Positions 13,777-26,490 of a stretch of 64,000 nucleotides of DNA are shown here, piece after piece. Below the pieces are notes generated by a model, which saw only the letters and a list, made by a program, of their open reading frames with translations, was not told the origin of the DNA and did not search any database. Made by a program: the position numbers and the translations under genes. Source of the DNA: Pyrocephalus nanus (Eukaryota; Chordata; Aves; Passeriformes; Tyrannidae); contig CM076265.1 of NCBI GenBank assembly GCA_038380795.1, forward strand, positions 930,001-994,000. The letters are read 5' to 3'. The first letter of the stretch is position 1. Every line of letters starts with the position of its first letter.

Positions 13777-16700
13777 CAGTAACCATCACAGTTTATCCTG
13801 ACTTTACTGGCAGGATAACTCTCCAGAAATGCTGAGACCTGTATCCAAAGTGAGCAGCATCCCCTAACAGAACTCCTGAGGAGAACGGGCAGCAACACAC
13901 AGGACTAGTAAATAGAAAAGAAGGGCAAACTTGCTGCTAGAAATCCCCCAAAAACAACAAAAAGAGTTTCCACGCTTCTGATTTCTCTTATGCCAGAGAC
14001 ACGAGGAGAGCAGGACATAAAGGAGGAGGGAGAAGGAGCTGTGATCAGGACGTGTGGCTGGTGGGGAAGGTGCCACTCGGGCAGGAACTGCACCCCAGAG
14101 CGCCCATTCCGACTGCCATCGCTGTGACACGGGAACAACACCCCAGTGCTCAGCAGCCCCAGAGCACAGCCAGCCACACACGTTTATAAACACCCCTCTG
14201 GAGCCACGAGGCGATGGGAACCACGGGAGGAGACGCCAGCTCGGTGCCTACTGCAGAAAGCCTGGTGTGTCACTGCCAGCCCCAGCAGCACTGGTGACAC
14301 ACACACACACCCCACAGCGCTGGCACCCTGCCCACACAGCACTTACCCAGCCAAGGCCATTAATGTTATCATCCACTCACAACATATAACAGCCAAGTTC
14401 CTCCCCATTATCTCCGGGGCAGTGCTGGTGATGGGATGCAGGGAGCGGATAAGGGAGGCTGAAACAGCCTGGGCAAATCAGCCCCTCTGCTCCTGGGCCT
14501 GGGAACAGAATTGTCACCTCGGCTCTCATTTGCATAGGGCCCACACCAGACTTTCCCCTGGTGAGCAGCCAAGTCTGAAGTGAAGAGTTCAACAAAGCCG
14601 AAAATACTAGAGCTTTTCAAGTTTTCAATTTTCAATTAATCAGGATTACATCAGCACACTCTAGAAGCTTTCATATTTTTATTTTGAAAGGATCACATCT
14701 TTTCCCACATTTAGTTCAGTGGGACATCTGATAACAATGCTGCCTGTACGTGTTCATGTCTTGGAGGTACCCAGTGCAGGAACAGCAGGGAATTAACAAT
14801 CTCACCGTTTTCATTCCACCAGGACTGCCTTCTAAAAACCCAGTTATCTCCAAGTTAAATACCTCAAAACAGAAGCCTCTTAAAAAAAAAAAAAAAAAAG
14901 ATGACATAAAAAGGCTGAAATTCCACACCCACATCTCTCACTGGATTTTAGGCTCTCCCTCTGAGATGCCCTGGAGCTTCATCCACTGTCATAAATACAA
15001 TGTGCTGCTAAACATACATGTAAAAAGTTGTCCTGCTACAGCTGGGGCTTGGTCTGGCAGAAAGCTGCAGATGAGCAATGAAATGCTGACAGGGAAAAGG
15101 AATGGAACCAGAATTCCACTCCTGCACAGGCTGGGAATAAAACCCTGCAGGGTTCATCAGCACAGGGAATGGGGCTTGGCAGAAGATCTCGTGCTTCTAT
15201 CACAGATGTAAAAAGAACACAGGATTTTGCGCTTCAGACTTTTTTTTTCCCCCAGAAATTTCCTTGCTCCCAACTAAATGACCAACCCTGGTGTTTCCCA
15301 TGTAACATGATTAAGGCTTCATGGCTATGATTTCCCACGTGTGGTTTTCCAATGCACTGTTTTGTTTACAAAAGGACAACTGGATCCAGTTCTCTGATCA
15401 AACCCACTGTCTGGCAAGTTAAAAGCCAGGAGTGCTTAAGCTGACTTCTTTCTTACTCTACAGAATTTAGGATTTGCCTGATCTAAATAAAGTGCATGTG
15501 CTGATTTTAGGACTCCAGCTCATTTAACTGGCAGAAATACTGAGTTTCTGCTGATGCTGTTTGCTGCAGAAAGGCTTAGCTGACTGCTGAGCATAGCAGA
15601 GATGCTCTTGATAAGCCTAAACAAGTTGGTTAATCACTGGAAGGGCAGTAATTGCAATAGCACAGCACTAAACATGGGTTAATACACCCTGCTAGGACTC
15701 CCAGGGTAAATCTGCCTACCCAGGAACTCCAGGGCACCACAGCTGTCCTCCCTCAAATATTCAGGTCAAGCCTGTGCTGCAGCACAGGAACACCTGTAAT
15801 CTGAGAGAAACAAAAACATTTCAGAAAGAGAAAAAAATGTTGATAATTACCTGGGAAGTTAAACTAATGTGCTTGGAATTGTCCTACTAGTTTTCTCTGT
15901 AGTTTCTGAACGTTCTAATAGCTGTTCCTACAATTACAGATCAGAAGGACCTGGGAAGCCTGGGACAGTGTTTTTGGGGCTCAGGACTTCTTCCACACCT
16001 AGGAGACTTTAATATTTCCAACAGCGGGGCTTTCAGCACTTCCCTGCAAATCAGCTTGACAGAGCACCAGATCCACTGTCAGGAAATCCTTTGGTATTCA
16101 ACCTGAAGTTCCTTTTTGCATCCTCTCTCCTCTGCCAATTGCCTCTCTGGAGCACGCTAAGCAAATCCTTCAGCATTTCCACCTTTAAAGTAACACGGTA
16201 TAATTAACTCCAGGGGAACAGCTTTCACCAAACTACATATATTTATCTCTTTTAATCTTGTGTTATTAGTTTAACCCCTCCAGCCAGTCCCTGAGTTGTT
16301 TGGGTTGCTCTCCTGTGAGCTCATGCCAATTTGTTGGCTTTTTTCTGGTGACTCAAATGCATTAGAGCTGAGAGCAAACACGGTAGGTGTGGCCTTTGCT
16401 GAGCCACAGAGAGGAGTCTCTATGGTCAAAAGTCCATCCTGAACCACGAAGAACGACAGCACATTAAAATACTTTGGAAATGGAAGCTAATTCCCACATG
16501 TCCCTCCGAAGAGGGGAAGTGCCTGACCTGTTCTGCAGACTGGAAACAACAGAACATTTTTACCTCTGGCCACAAAGGGAGAGTCAGCGAGAAAACAGCG
16601 TCTGAAATCCAGCCTTTCCCTCTCAGTGTTGAGTTTAGACTATTTCCATTGCTCCATAAAACAAGCTGAAGGAGCTCCAGAGGGAGAACTTTCAGAAAGA

Positions 16701-17060
16701 AGTCACTTAGTCCCAGTTGTGCTGCAATTCTGCTCCTGGCTCTGTGCTCATTTATTATCGTCCTGGCTCCGCCACCAAGCACCATTTTGCTTCCCAGAGT
16801 TCAGACCCCTACAATGCTTGACTTGCCTCCCTCATTCTCATCCATCTGACACTGCAGCCTGAACCTTCAGCCCTCTGGAGGAGCCTGATCCACTTCACTT
16901 CGAAGCAGATGTCAGAACACAGACCATCAGAGAGGACACAGCACACCTCCAAAGAGCCACAGCCTGAGCCAAAAACGCTCCTCCTCAAAAAACTCCCAAG
17001 CCAGAGGTGCAGATTTGTAAAAAGAACTGAACATGAAGCAGTTCAGTGCAAGACCCTTCT
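13777..17060. other. Intronic sequence without recognised genes
   Basis: Contains a GC-richer patch at 14030-14330 with a CA run, an A-run at 14881-14898 and a T-run at 15240. No supported coding or RNA gene. Confidence 0.65.
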
Positions 17061-17064
17061 ATTT

Positions 17065-17081
17065 GGGGGGGGGGGGGGGGG
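17065..17081. repeat. Homopolymer of 17 G
   Basis: Unbroken G run after TTCTATTT. Length is likely polymorphic or subject to sequencing error. Confidence 0.95.
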
Positions 17082-17369
17082 AAGAAAATCTAACATTATG
17101 AAGTGTTGGCACCGTTCAGCTCGTGCTTCATGTGTTTCAGCAGCACCGTGCTGTTGTTGGTCCTGACAGACTGAGCAATGCCAAGTCCTCAGGGAATGCT
17201 GCAAGGAAACCTGCACGCCTGGCTGGAGAAGGAGCAGCTGGGGAACGAGACCATAGGCTGAGGAGAACATGTTTCAGCTTGATTTTTATTTTTTTAAAGC
17301 CATTTCTGCACCTTCCACACGCAGCTTGTTTCCTTTGCACTCTCACTCTGAGAAGGGCCCTTTTTTTGT

Positions 17370-17522
17370 GCCTGGTTTTTTTAGTTTGTTTGTTTTTGTT
17401 TGTTTTTTTTTTGCCACAGCTACTTCTGCAATCTACCTTTTTCAAAAACAAAAACACCAAACAACCAAAAACAAACAAAAAACCCCAAGCAAACAAACAA
17501 AACAAAATAAATAATAAAAAAA
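17370..17522. repeat. Facing T/G-rich and A/C-rich low-complexity tracts
   Basis: A GTTT-type tract (17373-17412) is followed about 30 bases later by a CAAA-type tract (17439-17522). The two are broadly complementary, so they could pair. Open frames on both strands here are composition artefacts. Confidence 0.85.
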
Positions 17523-19009
17523 GCTCAGCATAACCTTCTAAAAACAATACAATTATCACAGCCCTTCTGTCTCAGCATATTAGTGGCAGCTGCAGACAAT
17601 TCTGGTTTAATATACCTTTGATGTACTCAGCAGACAACCCCATCTACGTAGTTGATAAGTAATTTTATTCAAATCCAGGATTTGAATAACCTGAAGCAGT
17701 TTATAAGGCATGTGTGCACTTCACATCCCCCCCTGCCTGTACTAATTTGGGAGCTCACAAACCACCCAAGGCTTCCAAAGCCAGCACTTCTCCATTCACA
17801 CCCACTCCCAAAACTCATCTGCTACACCCAGAAGGTGGAGAGGCACCAAGGGATGGGATTTACACAGTGCTGACTCTGTTCTCTAGACACAGTCCTGCAG
17901 TGACCCTGGAAAAATTCTGTACCTTCCTCCAGCACTACACACAAAGAAAAGAAAAACATTAATGGGAGGAGGTGACTGAAATAAGATACCTGCAGAGATA
18001 TGGAAATTAGAGCAGAAGTGATAAATATTTTCGGTTCTGTTTCTTTGCAGGTAATTCTCAGGCCTAGATCTGGGTTGGGAAGAACGTCATTGGAGGGGAG
18101 ATTTCATTTACCCTGGAACTCAACCTTTCCCTGGGGACTCTCCTTCGTGAACTTGAGCACAATACCTCTATTCATTAACTCCTTTTTCCCTTAGTTGTTT
18201 TCCTTCAGTGGGGTCCCCTTCCCTCCCATTCCCCCTCCTGTTCCCTGCACTATCCCACCCTTAGTGAGCCGTGTTATTCCCACTTTGTTATCCCTGCAAC
18301 AGGGATTGGCTGTGCCGGTGTCTGTTTGGATCAAAACCACGTTGTAATCCCGAGGAAAAACAAACACAGCCACGGCCGAGCGTGACAGAAGAAAGTTATT
18401 CCCAGTTTTGGAGGCTGCAGCGTGTCCCTCCCGGGAATAACCCAGCGCTGTGTTTATTGCTTTAACCAAAAAGGGGGGAAATGGCTGAGTTTTCCTGGTC
18501 TGCCAGAGCTCATCCCCCCTCCAGCTCCGTGGGGGGAACATTTTACACAGCCTGATGGTTCTCCCATCTTCCCAGAGAGCTCTCCCCATTCTGGCAAGCT
18601 CTCATTTATGGAAGGAACAGGAACAAATGGATTACAGAGCCAAGGAATGAACCCAAGGAACCTGAGAGGGGAGAGCTCTCGATCAGCTGTGGTGGGACTG
18701 AGCTCTGGAAATGGCACTTCTGCTGCTTCAGGTCTTTGCTCTTGGTCACACCAACATTTCAAAGAGCCACAAACCAGACAGATAGTGCCTAGGTTAAAAA
18801 AAAAAAAAAACCCATGGAATTTTTCCACATCTCCAAACAAATCAGCTGCAACTGATGCAAAAAAACCTCTCTGTGACAGACTGTAAGATCTGGGGGCAGA
18901 ACAACTTTGGGAATGCTCCCTCTCTCAAATACAGCTATGGCACCTGGCATTTCTAACAGGACGCTTCTCTTGGAAAATATCCAGTGCAATGAAATTTGAT
19001 CTGCTCAAA

Positions 19010-19290
19010 TTTCTCTAGTAATAAAACTATAATAAATAACATGAGTAATTTGTATATAAATATTGACATATTTAATATATCTCATATTTTAATATATTTA
19101 TATACTTAATATATTCATTATTAATATATTATAATTGTATTTTATACAATATTATATCATGTTATAATATATTATTAATATTGAGTATTTATGATATGTA
19201 TTTTACTTATATACTATACTATAGAATATGTATTTATAATATTGATTTATAGGACATGTTTATACTTATATATTAATATAAATAAAAACT
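19010..19290. repeat. Very AT-rich island with degenerate TATA/TAATAT repeats
   Basis: About 280 bases almost free of G and C, made of interrupted ATATTTA, TAATATA and TTATAA words without a fixed period. It is bounded by ordinary sequence on both sides. It could be a decayed AT microsatellite or easily unwound DNA. Confidence 0.9.
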
Positions 19291-22200
19291 AAGAAATATT
19301 ACCCTGAACTTCCAAGCTGGTTTGTACCCTAAGCATGGCCTGGAGAGGGTGGAATACCTGGAGACTCCAGGAGAAACTGCAGCTTTTGCCCCAAACTTCC
19401 ATTCCAACAATGAGGAAAAGCTTTGCCTTTCCACCAGCCTGAAGAAACTCTCTCAATATCATGGTCTATTATTTTGATTGAAAATTCCTTCAGCTTTTAC
19501 ACTGAATGCAAGCAAATTTAAAATTTTAATTCCTAGTGACATTAAAATCTTGGCCTTTTAAACCTAACAGGCAAATGTTTTAAACTTCACAAATTTTAAT
19601 CCTACTTGTTAGGCCCATGCTCTGAATTTGATGAATACCCATTGTGAGCTTAAAATTAAATTGCACTTTTGGGGAATGAACTATTTGATTAATAACTGCC
19701 TGGTGTCGTTCAGGATTTCTTCCCTTCTGCCAAAGAAAGGTCACCAGAGGGAATGAAGAGATTTAGCTAAGAATTAGTTTAAGATAATTAATATACAACT
19801 TTCAGGCTCTTTCTACAGACAGGAAAACAGCTATGGCAGAAACAGAAGTTTGGTTCATTCAAGAATATATTTTTGTAGAACGAGTGAAGCTCCCAAGGAG
19901 GACATCATTCACTTATTTACCAAATATGTGAATGTATATTTAGCATATATTTATTTATGCAGCAGCAGCTTAGAGTCATTCTTCCCTTAAGAGTGGGATA
20001 TTATCCCATCTGGATGGTGCCTGCAGACCCAAATTCATTAAATTTGTGCCTTTTTTGTTAATATTCCAAAGAGAGAGAAATGCTCTCAGTGAGTGGTGCC
20101 CTCAATATTTCCCAGGACTCACCTTTTCACTTCCCCAACACTGAGTTGGTTTAACTCAACCAGTATAGTGAGATTCAGCATTTTGATGTTAATCATATTT
20201 ACTGTGAGCTACCCACTCTGAAATGACAAAAACTGCTTCTATTCTTGGGGACTGATATAATTGACTGAACCCTGCTCTGCACGTTACACCATATGGAAAA
20301 ATAAGTGGCAAAGTCTATTTTTCCCCCTTTCTCTTCACACAAAGGCTGACATTTCATTTTATCTGAGCCTTTCATTGGTTCTCACATCTGGATTATATAA
20401 ATTTCAAGCCCAGTTTTCAATATCTGAGTTGCTTAAGGTTACAATATTTGACAAATCCTATTCGCCAGGCTGTCAAATTAAATTAACATGGGCAATGGAG
20501 AGGGAACAAAAGAATAAAGATGCTGGGTTTGATTCCCTTGTGTTTGGAAAGTGAGACAAAATTAACCCCTCTAAAGGAGAAGCAGCAGCCCTGACAGATA
20601 AACCTGCCAAAGTGGCAACAGGCAACGTGACATAAATCCAGAAATTATGCTGGCTGCTATCCCAGAGATCAACTGGCCTTTTTGTTGGACCATCAGCTAA
20701 AGTTTTAACCACAAATCAGCAGCAAACACACCAGGAAGGATCCATTTAGTGCTTCTTTTGAGGGTTCTTTCTTGGATTCAGTGAGAAACACCTGAAAGAT
20801 GCTGTGAGCTCACCAGTGGGCCACAAAGATTAACTGGTCCCATGATTTTTTAGCTGACCAGAAGAGTGAAATCCCAAGGGATGCTCTTCACATCACTCCT
20901 TTGAAGGTTCTTCACACACAGAACTTTTATCTTATGATCCATGGCAGGTTTTGGGGGGAACACCCAACTTCAGCAGCCTTATGCTGTGGGGGGCACTTCC
21001 CAAGAGTTTGGACAATTCTTGTCCAAACCAGCTATTAATTTCCACATTATCCACTGAGAGGGTTTCACTGAGAGCACATTCCCAGCTATTATGCCATTTC
21101 TTCCTACTGTATCCAAGTAATTTGAGGGGAACTGATTGTTTAACTAATCCTTCTTAAGCTCTGGGCAAATAAGTATTAAACTTGAGTAGCACCTTTGTAT
21201 CTCAAACATCTTTGTGTTCACAGTACATACATTACATAAACCCCCTCCTGAGCAGCCCCATTACACTGAGCAAGACTCAGATTTTAGGAAATTAAGAAAA
21301 CCACATGGCCTGGTTGTTAGGATTGGTTATCAGTATTTTTTGCTATTGCCGTGCCTAGAGGGCAATGATGATTTCTCCTTCCAGCTTAAATTTGGAATAT
21401 GTTTCTGCTTATCTCAACTGTCTGCTGACAGGAAACACGAATAAATGTGATCATCTAAACATACACATTAATTTTTTCAAACCATCATTTTATGACAAAA
21501 CCAAGGGACTGACAGGCAGTAAAAGAGCAGAGAAGACAAGCCAGCAGTAACACTGTTCAAAACGCAGTAAAGCAAGGCACATCTGTCACAAGTGGCTTTT
21601 TTTTTTATATGTAGATCCATGTACACATACATTTGACACTGCACTGACAGTGTTAAGCATTTTTATCTACAGTCATCGTGATGTCAACGTGGTACCAAGG
21701 CTCTCCAGAAACTCTGAGAAGAACTGGCAGCTCTCCCAGTCAAGGACTACTCAGTCAAAGCTGAAGCCACTCCTTGGGGATTTGTTTAGGTTTATAACAG
21801 TGACCTGAACTGATGAATCACCAGAACTCCTCAAGTTTCTGCTTTTACAAACAATACATCAGACTCCCACTGCCCCCAGCCCTGTGTGACACTGAGTCAC
21901 CTGAACCTGCAGCAAACCCACACTCATTAAACCACTGCTGACTGAGAACATGGGCATCTAAAGGTGACAACACTGGGGTAACACACGGTTCCAAAGCGAG
22001 CAGAACAATGCCAACATCCACCTGCACCGCCAGGAGTTGTTTAATAACACCAGCGTTTCACATCAATATTTACCAAGGGTTTTGTTCATGGGCAAAAGGT
22101 CACACCGAGGAAAAGACAAAGGCCAAAATAAAGCTGCAGTGACCTGACACACGGTATTTGAGAGTATTGTGGAAGGGAGCTGTGAAAGACAGAAGGAAGA

Positions 22201-22357
22201 GCCTTGAAGGAAGAACAGAACCTGAGCAAGCCTGAAGGACAGAAAGAGGAATTAGGGAAGGTTTGGAGCTGTACTGAGCTCCAGCTTTGGAAAAGTGAGG
22301 TTGAAATGGAGGAGTCAGAGGGGAGGAGTTTGGAAGAGAACATCAGAAACAACCAGC

Positions 22358-22389
22358 ATAAATAAATAAATAAATAAATAAATAAACAA
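22358..22389. repeat. Microsatellite (AAAT)n
   Basis: About seven copies of AAAT starting after CAGCAT, ending AATAAACAAA. Confidence 0.95.
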
Positions 22390-25300
22390 AGCATTATTGG
22401 ATAACTTCACATCAAGAAGAGGCTTTTGGATATTTTTTAATTTGTGCTTCCTCAGATTCCAAGCTTGAATTAGCACAGGCAACATTCCGAGGCCAAGGTA
22501 TCCGATCAGATTTTTTTTCTTTCCCAATGGGAATACAAAGTTAAAAAAAACGACTTCAAAAAGGAACAAGACCTTGGTTATTTCCTTATCAGCAGTTTCT
22601 GGAGCTGTTTCTTATCTCTGCCAGAGGGAGTGGCTCTCCCCCAGTGCTGCATTCTGAGCTCAGCAGCTCCTCCATCCCTGATCCTGCACTTCAGATGCCA
22701 CAGCTCAAGTACCTGGCTGTCGAGTTCTGCTTTAGACCCGCCTCAACCCTCTCCTTTGAGCCTCTTCTGATCACTTTTTATGCCAAGAGACGATGCTCCA
22801 AATATCGCAGAGTCTGAGAGACCTCGTGGGCGCAAAGAAGGAGGGAATAAAGCAGTGGGGAAGTTGTTAAAAGCGCTTATTTCTCTAAAAGATCCCTTCT
22901 GACCAAGAATCCGAGCCATGAACAGAAACCTTTCAAGCACCCCCAGAAGTTAACCAACTGATTGATGGGTATCTGGGATCGCTGAGGGTGTAAAACTCCA
23001 CTGAACGAGGCAGATCACTCGGGCCAGATAAAATCAGAAGTTACTCCTACACTCTGGTGGGATGGACAATGCTGGGCTTTCATGTTCCCCAGAACCCTTG
23101 GGTGACAATGCTCACTTATCTGCCCAGATCAGCAGCTCTTTGGGGGCACTGCATTCCCTCATCGAATCTCCATCTCCACCAGATGCAGAGGAACATAAAA
23201 TAAGAACAGCAGCACTCCTACTTGTTTAGAAGGAAGGACTTAAAAAATGAGATCGTTTGAGGGATTATTTATTCCTGGACAATTTAATTTTCCATTAAAA
23301 TTTGTTTTATCACAGATCCCTTACGGAGGAATCAGCCTTTCTCAAAGCAGTTTGAAAGCATTATGAATATTCCACAAGGGACTGGACAACACAGTGACAA
23401 TTATAAACTTCAAAACTTAAGAATGACCACAACCTCAGCTGCTGGTCCTGAAAACGATAACACTGACATTTGGAAAGAAAAAAAATCCACAATGGAAGAA
23501 AAAAAAAACCAAACCAAAACACAACACCCCAAACCAAGAATAACCTGAACATCAATATAAATGTGTCCTCACAGCTACCTCTGTGTGTTCTCTTCCACAC
23601 TATCATTGGTCCTGCAGTCACAAGATATCACAAGAGAAGGCAAAGTTTCATCCTTATGATGTTCCCAATCCCAAATGCTGCACACATGGCAAAGCAGAGC
23701 AAATAAAAAACTGATCCCATCACTCTCAGTTTGGAACCAAAGATTTTTTTTCCTCAAATCTGCTTTGTGGGGTTTGCTCCAGTCCTGGGGGAAAAAACAA
23801 GAAAATGCACATCCTGCAGGGGAAAAAAAAAAAAAAAACAAAACCAAAACCCACCATATTTGATAGGGATTGAACCAGGAGAAGGAAGGTCAAAAATGCA
23901 GGGAAACAATAGGAAATATTCCTGCTTTTGAAATGATTCACATACCAGCTCTTTATCCCAGAGTGCACAGATGTCATGGAAGCAGAGTGCAACACCGTAA
24001 GGCACCGCACTTTTCTCCCAGCCATTCATTACTTAGACATCATTTCTCTTTTATGGCTTCCCTGGAAGGTCGAGACAAATTTTCTCTCCTCACCTCCGAG
24101 GCCCAGGTTGGTAATGAAACACCTCCCCACCAAAATAATTGCTGCATTACATGCTGCAATGCTCCATTTGAAGAGGGGAACACGAAATAGCTCTATCCTT
24201 CAGGGAGCAGGGCTTCCACTCACAACACCAAGGCCCGGCACATTTCTCTCATTTTTTGCCTTCCTGTTCTGCAATATCTTGGATTTCAGGCCAGAGGTTA
24301 CGCTGAAAGATCAAAACAACTTTGCCACTTTCTATCCTTTTTCATCCACCAGGCCTGAAAAGTGGAAATTAGGGAATCTGTTAAGAAGAAAGGCTTATGA
24401 AACAGGCACATTAAGGAAAACTAGTTTTACACAATAATTAATAAAATTTTCTGAACGTAAAATTCAATGCTAATAAGCAATACCCCCACATCTTCTGGTG
24501 TTTTCAAAGGACCAAAGAGAATTATCCACCTGGATTTCCTGCTCTCTTTCCAGAGCCAAAGCACAGCCTCTGCTCTTGCTTACCACGTTGTGACTAATTC
24601 CAATTCTCATTAAAAAGCCTCGAGTTTGACCTTCATATTCACATTTGTTCCTTGTGCATTAATAAAGAGCACAGGAACATTAAAAAGCAACGTCAAAAAT
24701 GCACTTGAGCACATTACGAAGCCATAAGAAGCTTTTTTTTTTAACCCTTTTATTGTTAACCCTGATTCTGCACCTGAACAAGACCAGGCAAGCACAAGGA
24801 TTTGTACCACAGCCATAGGATCTCTTTTGCAAGGACACACTTTATACACCAAGCTGGGAGCGTTCATTCCGATTCCAACGGGTGGCTTATATTGGATAGC
24901 GTGATTTGGACATTTTTTACCAATTTTTACCACCGTGTAGGTGCTCAGGCCAGTTAAAATGAATGCTCTGGCAGAGGAAATGTGAATTGGCTGGGAGGAG
25001 AGAATTTACTGGCAAAATTATTCCATGCAAACTCCTGTTTGTCCTGCACAGCTGCAGGACTGGATTGTCCTCACAATAAACAGGGAAACGCTCAACAGGG
25101 GCAGATGTAGGAACCACCTACAAAGCAAAGTAACTTGATAAAGCCCTTTTTATGAGCTACTGTAATAAAGAGCATTGATCTGCAGTGTACAAAGCAAAGG
25201 GAGTTTCTCCAACAGCCCCCTAAAAATGTGCAAACGTCTCCTAAGTGTGGCTTCACTCCTCCCACGGACAGACAAAGCAAGGTTATTGCTCTCCTGAAGG

Positions 25301-26439
25301 TAAATGATTTATTTACTCTTCCACTGTCGAGGTGAGAGAGTGATACAGAGGGCATTTAGCTCGGTCCCAAATTTTAACTGCTATGTCTGTTACTACATCC
25401 TATTTATACAGTATTTGTTCCCACCTTAAATTTGGTCCAACAAGCCACGATTTTCACTGATTTTAGGTTCGATTCTGCAGTGTATATCCCACCAGATTAC
25501 CGGCAGGGATTACTTCCAAGAATAAAGTTTAAGGATAACATCGTGCTTTGTAAATGCCTTCACTTCAAATGGAGTCACTGCTGATCTGTATCAGAGTGAA
25601 AAGAAACAAAGTGGATCAGATCAGACAAGATCCTGAATAAACCTTTGAACAAAAAGAAGTGGATCCACTACTTCGTGTACTACAAATCAGCAAGATCAGA
25701 TCAGCCCCCAGGAGATGAGAGAATAAAGCATTTGCTTTCACACTGAAAACCAGTTTCCTGCTGGTTCAGTCAGCCAGCAGCTCTGAGAGCAGAGCATTCA
25801 CCCAGAATGCTGACCCAGCCTTCTTCCTGCTTCTCTCCATCAAATAAAGGTGTTCAGAGACTTGTTCCACACTCTGGTGACAGGGAAGTTCCATGTTTAT
25901 CTCCTTCCTCTCTTGGAAACCCCCGTGATGTCAAAGCTGCTCAGGTAAGGAGTGAGTCAGTGGGACCAAGGAAGGGATATTTGCCTTCCAAATTCCCCCC
26001 ATTCCAGTGTTTCCACATGCAGTGCTAGAGCCACACAGGGGAATTCACATCCAGTAACCCAGGGCCGGCTCCTTTTAAAACATCCTAAATGTTTTCTATC
26101 TTCAACTACACGGAATCAGAGTTTATAACTCAGGTCACAGCTTACATTATATGCTGGCTGCTGCTCCAGCACAACCCCCAGAGCTTTAGTATTAAATGAG
26201 CAGAGCAAAGTTCCTTAGAACAAAAAACAAAAAAGAGAGGGCAAACAAAATATCCATCCATTTATTCTTCACAGACAAGGAAAAAACTTAAACACTGAGG
26301 ATGGAAACACCAGAAAACAAACCTAATGAAAACTAAGGTATTCTGTTTTGTTTTTAAAAATACACTCTTAACTTTGAATAGCCAGGTTATGATTGGGAAG
26401 ACTGAAAATGTGAGAAGAATCAAGCCTTGATCCTGCAAA

Positions 26440-26490
26440 TTATAACTCCTTAGTATTACCTTAACCTTATAACTCCTTAGGAGTACCTTC
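26440..26490. repeat. 27-bp imperfect tandem duplication
   Basis: TTATAACTCCTTAG begins at 26440 and again at 26467, each followed by a variant of TATTACCTTAACC. Confidence 0.8.
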
